Source of the DNA: Anthoceros angustus | Lineage: Eukaryota; Streptophyta; Anthocerotopsida; Anthocerotales; Anthocerotaceae | Direction of reading: 5' to 3' | NCBI GenBank assembly: GCA_010909165.1 | Contig: MU008180.1 | Location: forward strand, 185,884 to 249,883 | DNA length: 64,000 nt | Part shown: positions 46,436 through 58,336 of the stretch, one piece after another | Numbering within the stretch: position 1 is the stretch's first letter | Layout: every line of letters starts with the position of its first letter | Notes under the pieces: model-generated | Told to the model about the DNA's origin: nothing | The model's database searches: none | What the model saw: only the letters and a program-made list of their open reading frames with translations | Position numbers and translations under genes: made by a program

Positions 46436-47885
46436 ATGGCAGATTATTTCAAGCTGTGGAAGGCAGCGGATGTGGCCTTGGGCAAGCCCGCCGTCCCGCA
46501 CTTCCCGCTCACCGCCTCGGTTGCGGATGCCATCAGGGCGCTCCAGCAGACCAGCGATGGCCGCATCAGCGTCTGGCAATGCCGCGCCCCCCAGCTGCAG
46601 CAGCCACCGCCGCCGAAAGTGAAGGATTTTGGAGCAGGAGCTACTGCACCCGCCAGCTGCAGGAAGGAGGAGCCTCTGAGCCAGGAAAATTGCCTCGGAC
46701 TCGGCCAGCAGGAGTGTAAATGTGTGGGGATTCTCACCAAGGTGGACATTCTGTGCCATCTGGCCGAGGAGTGGCAGAATCGGGACCGGGCCTTGCGTAC
46801 CTGCGTGTCGGAATTGCTGCCTCCCTTCTCCTCCGCGGTGGCTCACGTCGATGGCAAATCCAGGTGAGTTCGGTTCCGATTTCGGTGCCTGCTTCCAGTG
46901 CTGTCTGGGGAATCCTCCGAATCTAAACGTTGTGTTGTGTGCTTGTGTTTGTGTTTGTGGATTTGAATTTCACAGATTGCTGGATGCGCTCTCTCCGATG
47001 GCGGATCTCGGGGCGCATCACCTGGTGCTGCGGATGGAGGAAAGCCGCCGCCGCAACGGGCCAGGCCCGATTTTTCGCCACTCCTCCAAGCCTGCTCCTG
47101 CTCCTGCTCCGGCTCCGGCCGGCTCTTGCCAGCTCTACTGCTGTTTGACGCAGGAGGACGTTCTCCGTTTCCTGCTGGGATTCATTGCCAGGGTGGCCAA
47201 CGCACCGCTGATGACGGTGGAGGAGCTGGGGATCATCGACACCAACTTCCAGGGGATCGATTCCACGGCACCTGCGGCTTCAGGTCTGGACTTGATCAAG
47301 GCAGCCAGCCAGGAGATGACGTCCGTGGCGGTCGTGGAGGAGCTGTCTTGCCTTGACTACCTGTCAGGGGAGGAGTTGAGCGGAGTGCGGCTGGTGGGAG
47401 ACCTTTCAGCCTTCTCCATGCGGAACTGCGACGGGACTGCAGCCGAGGCGCTTGCCACACTCTCTGTGAAGGAGTTTCTGGATTTTGCTGGGGGGGATGT
47501 GACAGCATTGCTGCGGGTGAGGAGGCAGCGGTCAGGCCACGGGCTGACTTCTTTCCTCCCTGCAGGCTGGGAGGAGTCATCGTCGGAAGACGAGTCATCC
47601 GGGCTGCCGTCCCCAACAGGGCCTCTCCGGGCCTCCTTCGAGAGCATGCCCCGCCCATGGCAGCAGTGCCACCTCTTCACCACGCAGTCGGGCATCCAGG
47701 CTCGGGTTGCCCCCATCACCTGCCGCCCGCAAAGCACGCTGGTGGCAGTCATGGCACAGGCTCTGGCCAACAGGGTGACCTACTTGTGGGTGACAGATGA
47801 CAACGACATGCTCATCGGCCTCGTCACTTTCAGAAGCATCATCGAAGTTCTGCTGTACAATCTGGAGTCTCTGGAGACATACTAG
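46436..47885 (+). CDS. CBS-domain protein, CBSX5-like
   Basis: Two exons, 46,436-46,863 and 46,976-47,885 (GT-AG, phase 2), giving 445 aa. CBS pairs bind adenosyl ligands and regulate partner proteins; plant CBSX5/6 targets are poorly known. Evidence: CBS-type helices and strands at about 20-45 (FPLTASVADAIRALQQT) and 98-112 (CVGILTKVDILCHLAEE), a central region with YCCLTQEDVLRFLLG then FIARV, and a C-terminal CBS half (STLVAVMAQALANRVTYL, then DMLIGLVTFRSIIEVLL). There is a Pro-Ala repeat in exon 2 (PAPAPAPAPAG) and a Ser/Glu-rich loop. High GC3, unlike the PPR genes. No transit peptide is evident; the ATG is followed directly by conserved sequence (ADYFKLWKAADVA). Confidence 0.88.
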
Positions 47886-50423
47886 TGTGGTACGAGTATG
47901 TTTGGTGCCCAAGGTAAGTCTCAAGAGGGGCAAGTTTGGAATTGGAAGGCATGATGCTGGTATATAGACTGACTACGCTAGTGTTTCAGAATCTGGGAAA
48001 ACGATGCAAGTTTGTAGCATTTGTGAGGGCCTGTGATGTCCCCGACATGGGACTTGAGGCCAGCAGCTGGCGACCGCTGCTATTATTCTGTTTTGCACTG
48101 TTGACCTCCATTTCGAAGGCACTGCGGACTAGAGATCCATGGATGGTGAGTTCCTGTATCTATAGCAAGTACATAATAAGGCTGATAGCCCAAGCATAAG
48201 TGGCCACGGCAACCTTATCTCTGTTGCTACTTTCCATCTCAGTACTCCAATTAAAGCACCCGTGACAAGATTCCACCGATTCCTCAACTTCCAGAAACCG
48301 CTGGAATCTCGGCTGCTTTGTGGTGAGTCACTTAATCCGCCAACAGCCCGCCCTACCTCATCTTCAAGCAGAATTAGGTTCATTAAATTCGTAAGAGAAT
48401 GTGACGTCTGTACACAAGGAAATTCGCGCACTAAAATATTGCAAGCAGTTCGTGAACCACAATGGATTGAAAGTTTGAAACGAGTCGGACGATTCATAGG
48501 CGTGCCCACACTTTCTATCGTTAGAGAGCGGTGACATAACTACAGCAGACTGGCAGTGGCATGGCGTCTCTAGTCATAGTCTTCAGATTTTTATGTTACA
48601 AATTGGAAACAGCCTTGAAGAGGCGCACTGACCTCCTGGATCGTCAGCCAGCTGCCATGGTCCATCAGCAAGCAACGTCCTAAAGTAGGAATTACACTGC
48701 TCAAACCACCCTAAGGAAGCCGGTCGGCCGCTACTTGAGGAGTCGGAGTCGAGACCGTGACTGCCTAGTAGCTCCTGATAAACATTTCGTTTGAATCAGA
48801 TCTCCCGCTCCTGCAACATTGCAGCCAGAACCAACTTGGCATGTTAACGTTGAAATTTGAAATGCGATAATGTAATTGAGCCATCAAAGAGTTTCAAGGA
48901 TCAAACGAATGCCCAGACATCTACAGAAGAGACTTGCCTAAGACCACATGAATTCAGATTTTATATATTATTGCGCATCCAGGAACCAGTAAGGCAGAAA
49001 TGGTCACCTAAATCTCACTGTGAGCGTGTTTGGATGAATTTGATTCACGTCAGCCGAGAATTCGCTTAAGGTGTTATAGGAAGCATCCGCAAAGGATGGA
49101 TACGGTAAGCCAGCTTGGTACATGTCACCCTTCCAATAAGTGATCCAGTGCCGCCGCTCGTCAATAAAAATGCTCCAGCCAAGGCACCTCATGACGGGCA
49201 TCAACATGTTGTGATCCTTGACCTGAACGCCGTTGCAAACAAATTGGAGACGAGCTTTTGACCTCCTGTGACCAATCCTCAGGAAATTGAAGCACTCAAA
49301 CTTCTCCACCAGGGCTCTCCACCGGCTTCTCTTCCGCCCAACTTCTGTCAGAGGATCGCCAATCAATAACTCTCTTGCTCCATCGCTCCGTGACATCATT
49401 GTTGACACCTGCGCTTTAGCACATTCAGCGATCCTCAGGGGCACAATGCGTGATCCTGTTCCATGTTATGGACCTCCTAACCGACTGAAATTATGTGCAA
49501 CTAGAGCCAGGTTTTAAACTCGTACCTGTGTAATATTTTTAATACTTTGATATAATATTACTATATACGCTGTCTTCAATTATTTTATGGCTCTATATTT
49601 TAATAGTTATAGGTACTAATTGATAGTATGATTATTTTTTATAAGATAGAATAAAAAAATAATCATAACAAGAACTATTAGCTCTAAACAAGATAATACA
49701 GGATAATAAAACCTAGTTTGGGACGTTCATTCTTACAGGGAATAAACCACCCTATCAAGGAAACCTTTCTTAACACAGTACCACCCACTAACAGCATTAA
49801 TCCCTACATAGATAGTATTATGATTCTGCACCACTAAACTCTAAGATGCTCTATATAATTAATCTCTATATAGTATTATGATTTTACACCACAAACCCTA
49901 ATATACTCTATATTGTATATCTTCCTCCCCTTCAACCCATTACTCTCTTTACAGAAAAAATGTGAAGAAGAGTGGAGAACCCTAAGTGACATTAAAAGAT
50001 CTTTGTAATGATAAAAGCCATGTGAAAACTTATTGTAAAAGAAAAACCATGCTTACAAGTCTTCAACAATATCTAATATGGGGCTCAAACATTAACATTA
50101 GGTTCACAGGTCAAAGGGGGATTTTATTGAGGTGAAAAAACGGGAATCTTATTGGGGTCTTCGTTTGACCGCCAAAATATGCTCGGTAAGTCCATCCAGG
50201 ATCCACCAAAATAGGCTCGGTAAAACCATGCGAGATACCGGAGACCGGACCCGTTTGGGTGCCTCGTTTGTCGCAAATCGGAAAATGGAAAGAACTTGTT
50301 TTTTCAAAAATCCTACTTGTCAATAGAGTTAGGGTTCACTTTGAGTTCTGTGGCGCTTGTCTTCGTCTCCACTCCATTTACAAAATGCCTCAAATAAGTC
50401 AGTGTCATTAAGTATTGGAGGCG
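47886..50423. other. Intergenic; AT-rich block 49,520-50,050
   Basis: CBSX 3' UTR, then spacer. A minus-strand frame of 146 codons at 49,444-49,004 has no known domain; its first third (MPLRIAECAKAQVSTMMSRS) is unremarkable. The AT-rich block contains direct repeats of CTCTATATA-type words and GATAGTATTATGATT. No supported gene. Confidence 0.4.
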
Positions 50424-50639
50424 GTGGCCCAAGTGGTAAATTTGAGCCTCTTGATGGAAGAAGACAACCCTCACTTAGAAGATGTTAGTGCTCTGGTGGC
50501 CCAAGTGGTAAATTTGAGCCTCTTGATGGAAGAAGTCAACCCTCACTTAGAAGATGTTAGTGCTCTGGTGGCCCAAGTGGTAAATTTGAGCCTCTTGATG
50601 GAAGAAGACAACCCTCACTTAAAAGGTGTTAGTGCTATG
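50424..50639 (+). repeat. 72-bp tandem repeat, 3 copies
   Basis: Units start with GTGGCCCAAGTGGTAAATTT at 50,424, 50,496 and 50,568, exactly 72 bp apart, with 2-3 substitutions. The unit is in frame (24 codons, VAQVVNLSLLMEE..), so it lies inside a 118-codon plus-strand frame without an identified function. Confidence 0.9.
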
Positions 50640-50775
50640 AAACGAACCACTAATCTTTCACTTGAGGGCTCCGACTATACAAATTTGTGTGGTAACGACC
50701 CATCATGGCTGCAGTGGTTACAATTTTACTTATGCTTTGAATTGGAGAAGTACTTGGCACATAAGACTTAGCGGG

Positions 50776-52473
50776 TACAAAGTTCACAGAATGGCTCATC
50801 CTTTTTTCAATATGATATGTGTCCTCAATCATTTCGTCAAATGACTAGAATGGACAAGTATTCTTTTCTTTGGTGGATATTATTTTCTCTCATCAAGTAT
50901 TCCAAAGTAATGTCTTTGTTGACCAGGCTTCAATATATCTACACGAGCTCCCTAAGTTTTGATAGGTTAGGCCATTACGGCAATGAATTAATGGACCTTG
51001 CAGCAATAGGGGATGAGCATAGGAAGTGTTGTGAACTATACTCGAAGTTGTCTTCTAGCTTAAGAAAATGTACTCTCTCCATACGTACAGTGGCCGAAAC
51101 AAGATTAGCCTGCCCTTTTGACTTGGAGGTTTGCAGTTTTAGGGTTTCCAGGATCGAGCTCATCCATGGCAAAAATAAATATGGTGCATACAAAAATACT
51201 TATGGTGCATACAAAAATACGTATGTTTCAACAAACAAGGAGATTTCAATATTGCTATCGCTAAGGTGCGTTATGTTCATGAGCATTGTATTGGCATGCT
51301 AAAGTCTTGTTGGTTCAGCATGAAGGAGATATGCACTCAATTCAACAGCAAAGCTAGGTATTCACATATTTGCTGCTAGATTCTGGTGTGTGCCCTTCTC
51401 CACATTCACATGATGTCCACACAAGATCTATGGTCTGAGGAAGATATGTTGGAAACAGGCATAGATGAAGACACTTACCCTTGTGGGCTCGAAGAAATGA
51501 GTACTCCTCCATTGGTAGGAACAACATCAGAATCTGCTCATGAAGCTGTAGGTGGGGAGTTGCAAGAAAAAGTCATGGCAACAGCTTTGAGGTTTGACCG
51601 TGAGCCAGGTGCTTGTCTTCATGTGTAATCACAAAGTTCACAGAATGGCTCATCCTTTTTCAATATGATATGTGTCCTCAATCATTTCACAAATGACTAG
51701 AATGGACAAGTATTCTTTTCTTTGGTGGATATTATTTTCTCTCATCAAGTATTCCAAAGTAATGTCTTGTTGACGCTTCAATATATCTACACGAGCTCCT
51801 AAGTTTTGATAGGTTAGGCCATTACGGCAATGAATTAATGGACCTTGCAGCAATAGGGGATGAGCATAGGAAGTGTTGTGAACTATACTCGAAGTTGTCT
51901 TCTAGCTTAAGAAAATGTACTCTCTCCATACGTCTGTGGCCGAAACAAGATTAGCCTGCCCTTTTGACTTGGAGGTTTGCAGTTTTAGGGTTTCCAGGAT
52001 CGAGCTCATCCATGGCAAAAATAAATATGGTGCATACAAAAATACTTATGGTGCATACAAAAATACGTATGTTTCAACAAACAAGGGAGATTTCAATATT
52101 GCTATCGCTAAGGTGCGTTATGTTCATGAGCATTGTATTGGCATGCTAAAGTCTTGTTGGTTCAGCATGAAGGAGATATGCACTCAATTCAACAGCAAAG
52201 CTAGGTATTCACATATTTGCTGCTAGATTCTGGTGTGTGCCCTTCTCCACATTCACATGATGTCCACACAAGATCTATGGTCTGAGGAAGATATGTTGGA
52301 AACAGGCATAGATGAAGACACTTACCCTTGTCGAAGAAAATGAGTACTCCTCCATTGGTAGGAACAACATCGAATCACTCATGAAGTCATGGGTGGGGAG
52401 TTGCAAGAAAAAGTCATGGCAACAGCTTTGAGGTTTGACCGTGAGCCAGGTGCTTGTCTTCATGTGTAATCAC
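50776..52473 (+). repeat. 853-bp tandem duplication with weak DDE-endonuclease-like coding
   Basis: Copy A is 50,776-51,630 and copy B 51,631-52,473, both opening with ACAAAGTTCACAGAATGGCT. Each encodes VRYVHEHCIGMLKS then CWFSMKEICTQFN in a longer frame, resembling the Glu-containing C-terminal block of HARBI1/DDE_Tnp_4 transposases (EH.IG.LK.R..SL). Copy B has many 1-5 nt deletions relative to A. Inside each copy GGTGCATACAAAAATAC is itself duplicated. Confidence 0.6.
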
Positions 52474-52783
52474 AAAGTTTCTCTCCTCAACTAGCAATGT
52501 TGTCTTCACGTGTAATCCCAAAGTTTCTCTCCTCAATTACCAATATTGCTGTAGACTGAAACTTAGCAACTGTCATGTATGGCTGAATCTTCTCTAGTGT
52601 CTTGTTACTCTTGAAATGCTTGGCCATAGTGCAAATGATTGGAGCGGAAGAGAAGATGCGAGAAAGAATATACAATGCACAAAAATTGTGTATATGTGTT
52701 CTTTGTGTCGGTGCACTTAACTAGCCTTGATTATGATGACTATTCATTAAGCAATGGTTGATTAACAAATCTATACTCTAACA
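52474..52783 (-). mobile_element. Ty1/Copia 3' LTR edge (outer end uncertain)
   Basis: The minus strand at 52,797-52,784 reads the purine-rich TTTAAGAGGGAG (polypurine tract) followed at 52,783 by TGTTAGAGTATAGATTTG, the common start of plant Copia LTRs. The left end of the LTR was not located. Confidence 0.5.
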
Positions 52784-53585
52784 CTCCCTCTTAAACTTCC
52801 CGAGCTTGAGCTTAACCCTAACCCCCTTGTACTAGGCATTCACTTGAAGCTGCCCCCTCGTGCGGGCCTTTACGCTCCTTTCTGATACTCGAGGGTTTGT
52901 CCAATTGTCCTGGTGCTCCAGTTCGCGATGGCTACTCACCTGGCTACTAGTCTGGCTATGCTCTAGCTTCTGCTATTCGGAGCCACACATCTGTTGATCC
53001 TCGCGATGAAGACCAGGAGCACATATGAGTATGCATCCAAAACTCCAGGTGTTGGTTGCAGCAAAGGAAGAAAGTAGAAGCCAAGCAGTGCCAGGGCCAA
53101 GCGGAGAACTCCTATCAAACGCTCAGCAGAAACGGAGAACTAGGACGAAGGTCACTCAATCGGGGCATGCGCCTAGCGAGGAAGATACAGTATTAGTGTC
53201 AGCGTGAACCTTTGCTGGAGCAAGCCTCAAGAAGTCGACCCCAGTTGGCAACGAGGAGACGAAGGCAACCAGATATACTAATGATGAGGGCGGTCTTCTC
53301 CAGCCACTGAGGGATGCTGTCACACTACTAAATAGATTGAAGAGGAAAGTGGAAGAAGAGAAGCAACTATTGGGCAACACCAGTTGATTTGGTAAACATG
53401 ATGCTTCATCCGACTGGTGTGCCCTGTCTATGAAAAAAATTGTGCTCCCTCTGTGTCCTTATTAACTGGTTATCGCCATACGTGTTGTCACTGAGCAATG
53501 TGCCTGGCTGTTGAGAGGGCGCCTTAAACACAATTCTATCTGGAGGCTCAGGCTTCCAACCCCTACCCACACAACCAGATAAGTG
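52784..53585 (-). mobile_element. Copia 3' untranslated region, between pol stop and PPT
   Basis: About 800 bp between the end of the Copia RNase H frame and the polypurine tract. A 60-codon plus-strand frame (53,025-53,207) has no match I recognise. Probably an element 3' region with an insertion. Confidence 0.35.
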
Positions 53586-53755
53586 CTATTGATCAAAATA
53601 AGCTGTGAGGTCATACAATCGAAGTCCTTCCATATGCGCATAGTATTTGTACTTAGGAAGTCCCTTGGTTAGTATAGCAGCTGTGTTGTCCTTAGTTGGA
53701 CATAGTCCACTTTGATCACTCCACCTTTTCTAGGGCTAATATATTGTGACAGAGA
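53586..53755 (-). pseudogene. Copia pol C-terminal (RNase H) remnant
   Basis: Minus-strand frame ending at a stop at 53,586. It reads PTKDNTAAILTKGLPK followed by a short polar tail, preceded after a one-base frameshift by GGVIKVDYV. This is the conserved VDYVPTKDN.AD.LTK block at the end of Copia RNase H. The usual D of TAD is A here. Nothing of the rest of pol is visible to the right. Confidence 0.7.
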
Positions 53756-55317
53756 AGGAAAGTTGGGGAGGATTGCAGCTGATCTAGATCCTTGAGGAAA
53801 CTCCTTTCCCTTTCTTTCTCATTTTACTCAACTCGGTACGTGTGAAACCATGTTGTAAAAGTGGACCAATCAAGAAACGTTACTTTCGACTGTGTGAATC
53901 GACCCTTATACTACTTAGTGACAGCTAATGTTATATATCAGAATGTATATGAATAATTTTAATTATATATTAGTAAGTATATGAATAATTTTAAGAATAT
54001 ATTAATAAATTTATAAATTTTTCATGATAAATATATGAATAATTTTATTTATTAGTAAGTATATGCATAATATTAGTGATATATAGAGTAATCTCATCAA
54101 AACCAAATGAGTATGGAATCATCACCTATGGGGATAGTCAATCAAACATTTATATTTATTGTATTTTATTAATATTTAATTATTTAAAATAATATATAGC
54201 ATTTAAAAATGATATATATTCGAGAAAACAATTCTCATATGGTCAAAGTTGTATAATGACATTAATTCTAGTCATTTACGGTTAGAGGAGGGACTTTATA
54301 AATGGAGGAGAGATGAGGTGAGCTCATCTATCAAAGGAAAACATAAGAGACCATGAGGGTCGTAGTAAGACAAAGCAATTAGCTTAAGCTCCATATCTAA
54401 AGTCACCATTAGCTTGTAAGCTCCATATCTGAAGTCATCTTTAGCTCCTACAATGTTATAGCAGGGAAGATTAAAAGGCCTACATACTACAGAGGTTATA
54501 GAGCTTCCGAAGCATCACCTACTATCGTGGCCGTTCCGAAGATTGCTCCTAAAAGTGCTCTCTCGAAGTCATAGACTCTTGCTGTTGAAAGAATGCCATG
54601 AAGAAGGAGAGAGGTAGCCCCACAGCATGACCCTCGCTACTACAAGAATGCTGTGAAGGAGGAGAGAGGTATCCCTGTACCATGCAGGGAAGCATGACAG
54701 GCTTTAGCGGAGACTTAATAAATTTATAGAAGTCTTGAGCCAGCTTGCATCCCTCGTATTTCCTAACCTAGCTGCCTCTTTGCCAGCTTGCATCCGCTGC
54801 CCCTTGCCAAGTTGGGCAGCTGTAGGGATGAATTGGTCGCTAGCTTGCATTCCCTATACTTCTTGAACTTGGCTGCTGCTACACCGGCAGCTGCCCAACC
54901 TGGATGGTTAGTGATGACTTGTGACATGGTCATTTGCGGTCCAATACTATTATTTCTTACTTCTAAACCATGTATGCTTAAAAAATTATAATTTATATAT
55001 TTTATTTTAAAAATATTATTCTAATATACTTAATATATAAAGTTATTAATAAAATCTCCTGGTTTAAATTAACTTCTTTATAATTTTTGCACTATTTCAC
55101 ATCCTTCTTAACGAAATGTAAAATATAATATTATGTCCTCTTCTTCTTCTTCTAGGACATGAGGTGGCACGTGCAAAATAGTTTTTTTTGTTAAAAGCAC
55201 ACTTTGATTTAGCAGGCCCATTTTGATATTAGCAATCCCTTGGGAGATAGGAGAATTCTCCCGATGGGAGAAACCATCACTTTAACATAGAAGAACAAAT
55301 TCTTTGTTCAGTAACTA
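53756..55317. other. AT-rich intergenic, no gene
   Basis: Strongly AT-rich blocks at 53,930-54,230 and 54,960-55,080 with repeated TATATGAATAATTTTA words. Between them is a duplicated AGCTCCATATCT(A/G)AAGTCA unit (54,387 and 54,421) and a duplicated GAAGGAGAGAGGTA unit. A TCT microsatellite lies at 55,138-55,154. Confidence 0.5.
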
Positions 55318-58279
55318 CTACAACTGAATAATCTGTGCGTTCAGCTCGTCGAGCGTCGTCAGAATGCGTTCACTTCTCCGTTGCTGTTTCTTGTCTCTAA
55401 CCGAGAACATAAGCACCTTCCCTCCGTGCTCGATCCAACTTTGCCCTGGCTTTTTCCTTCCACCTGCACCCCTTCTCATTCGTTCTACTTGTCTGGCTTC
55501 CTCTAACAGGCCGCCAAGGGCATAGATGTTGGACATCAGGATATACGCAGCACTCTGTTTCGGTTCCAGTTCCACAGCACGGTTGAAAGCACGCCTTCCT
55601 GACTCCATGTCACCATGTTTCCTACAAGCACCAAGTAAAGACAGCCACATTGCAACATCAGGCTGCATTGGCATTGTCAACAACAATGTTTCTGCCTGCT
55701 TCAGGAGTCCTGCTCGTCCAAGGATATCAATGACACAAGAGTAGTGCTGCCTTACTGCAGCAATTCTGTAGTCTCTGCTCATAGACATGAAGTACTGCAG
55801 GCCTTTTTCTACAGTGCCGGCATGACTGCAAGCTGTGAACAGACACACGAATGTGATTTCATCTGGTTGTATCCCTGCATCCTGCATTTGACTGAAACAT
55901 TGCAAGCTTGTTGTATAGTCTCCGTGCCGGGCATATCCTGAAATCAGTCCATTCCAGGCCACCACATCTTGCTTGGACAGTGTGTCAAATAACTGCTGAG
56001 CTTTAACCATCCGTCCACATTTTCCATAAGCATGTATGAGAGCAGTTGCCACTAGCACACTGTTCTCCATTCCGTTTTGTATCACATCATGCTGGATGTC
56101 GGTGCACATTCTCAAAGCTCCAACATTGCCACAAGCTCTTAAGATGCAAAGAAATGTTGCCTCACTCAGTATTACGCCCTCCCGTCTCATTCGCATATAC
56201 AATTGGAGGGCTTTTAACTCTAGTTCTTGCTCAATATATGCGCCCATCATCGAATTCCAAGACACCACATCACGCCCCGGATGTGTGTCAAAGACATTCC
56301 ACGCATCCACAACGCTGCCACATTTTGCATACATGTTGATGAGACTATTGCAGACAAACGTATCTGATGCATAGCCTCTTCGACAGATCTCCGCATGAAC
56401 TAGTGCACCCTTTTGTAGAGCATCTGCTTTCACTGTGTAGCCATCAACAAGCTCGCCTTTCTCCGTAGCTGCCAAGCTGCCACATGCTTTTAGAGTGGCC
56501 ACATAGGTCCGACTGTCAGGCAAAACACCCGCAGTTTGCATACCTGCAAAAGCTTGCAAAGCCCTGTCACCCTCTTCTTGTTCAGCATAACCAGCAATCA
56601 TGGCATTCCAGGAAACAACATCCCGCTCAAACAATGAGTCAAACACATGCCTGGCATCCTCAAGGCTCCCGCATTTTGCATACATGTGCACAAGTGTGTT
56701 GCAGATCATCCTGTGTGATCCATAGCCCTGATGAATTAGTTCTGCATGAATGGCTTTCCCCATCTGCAAAGCCCGTGATTTCACACGCTGACCGTTAGTA
56801 AAGGTGCACTCCTCCACATTTGCAGCAACTGCACATGCTTTTAGGGCACCAACAAATGTTCGGCTGTCAGGCGTCACACCTTTCTGCTGCATTTGAGCAT
56901 AAAGTTGCAAACCATCCTCACTTTGTTCTTGCTCAGCATATCCTGCGAGCATCGCATTCCATGACACCACATCATGTATTGACAATCTGTCGAAAACCTG
57001 CTGCGCGTCTGATACACTTCCACATTTGGCATACATGTGAACAAGGGTGTTTCCAATGTAGACATCCAATTCATAGCTCCTTTGAACAGCTTCAGCATGG
57101 ATTGCCTTTACCGCGTGCAGACACTGCACTTTGACAGGATGCCCTTCAACTAATGTCCCACGTTCAATGCCTGCCATCCCACTGCATGCTTTCAACATGC
57201 TCACAAAGATCCTCTCGTTTGGGCTTACACCTGCATCCTGCATTTGGGAATATAATTTTAGAGCTTCGTCAAGTAGGTCATGCTCAGCATAAACTCCAAA
57301 CATTACATTCCACGATATCAAATCTCGCTGACTCATCAGGTTGAACACATATCTCGCATCTTGAATGCTCCCACATCTTGCATACATATAAACAAGGGCG
57401 TTCCCAATAAAGACATCTGATTCAAAACCTGCTTTACATATTTTCTCATGAATAGTCTTACCCCTCGCCAACGATTGTGCTTTGATTGGTCTCTCAAACA
57501 TCGGCATTGCTACTTCGTCAGCCACAAGACAGGCACATGCTTTTAGTACACTCACAAAAATCCATTTGTTTTCGATTTTACCTTCTGCCTGCATTCGTGC
57601 ATAGAGTGACAAAGCCTCCTGCCCTAGTTCTTGCAGGACGTATCCTAAGATCATTGTATTCCACGACACCACATCCCTCTTATCCAATCTGTCAAAGACA
57701 GACTGTGCCTCCACCATGCTCCCACATTTGGCATACATGTCAACCAAAGCAGTGCCCACAAAGAAGTCCAACTCACATCTAGTTTTGGCAGCTTCTGCGT
57801 GGATCTGTCTGCCTTCGTGTATCTCGGCCAAGCTAGCACAGGCTTTTAATATGCTAGCAAGCGTGTACTTGTTTGGCTTTACACCTTCCTCCTTCATTTT
57901 GTGGTACAAATCAAGAGCCTCTCGATCTCGTTCCTCCTTCACATAGGCTGATATCAACTCCGTCCATGTGGAGACTTTGCGTACGGACAATCTGTTGAAT
58001 ACTTGCATGGCATCTGAAAGACTCCCGCACTTCACAAGCATGATGACAATAGAGTTGCCCAGGTAGACATTCGATTCGAGCCCCTTGTTGGAAATGAAGG
58101 CATGCAAGAGCTTGGCTTCACTAATGGCCTTCTTCCTACTACAACCTTGGAAGAGACAATCATAAGTTTCCATGGAAATCTGACTGCCTCGCTCGTCCAT
58201 CCAGTGCAGAGAAGTAATTGCCTCCTCCAGTCTTCCCTCCTCACACAATCTCTTCAACTCCGCATCCTTGCACTCTACA
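55318..58279 (-). CDS. PLS-class PPR protein, E/E+ type (organellar RNA editing/processing)
   Basis: Large minus-strand reading frame of about 986 codons ending at 55,318. It is an array of P-L-S PPR repeats (VDMYAKCGSM, RDVVSWNTMI, KACASLAEIHEGRQIHAEAA) to about residue 870, then E1/E2 (LSLLGACRKHGDMESGRRAF, GGRKKPGQSWIEHGGKVLMF), and it stops without a DYW domain. Such proteins bind organellar RNA in sequence-specific fashion and recruit a deaminase in trans. The first in-frame ATG (58,218) cuts into conserved sequence, so the true start is probably in an upstream exon; a good acceptor (CTAAAC...CTGTCTGCAG) ends at 58,280. Four L motifs carry a 15-16 residue insert before the GK.IHAE block. 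Confidence 0.85.
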
Positions 58280-58336
58280 CTGCAGACAGTAAGCCGTTTA
58301 GAACGCTCATTGCCATGTAACAAGTCAGTCGTGGTA

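Noticed and set aside
49004-49444. 146-codon minus-strand frame
   Set aside because: No recognisable domain, neighbours are noncoding, and no splice sites or homologous blocks could be tied to it.
52800-52830. ACCCTAACCCC, telomere-like
   Set aside because: Only one and a half units; too short to be an interstitial telomere repeat.
56036-58320. Plus-strand frames of 60-112 codons opposite the PPR gene
   Set aside because: Complement shadows of the repeated PPR motifs (for example HAYMSTK-like from AKCG repeats).
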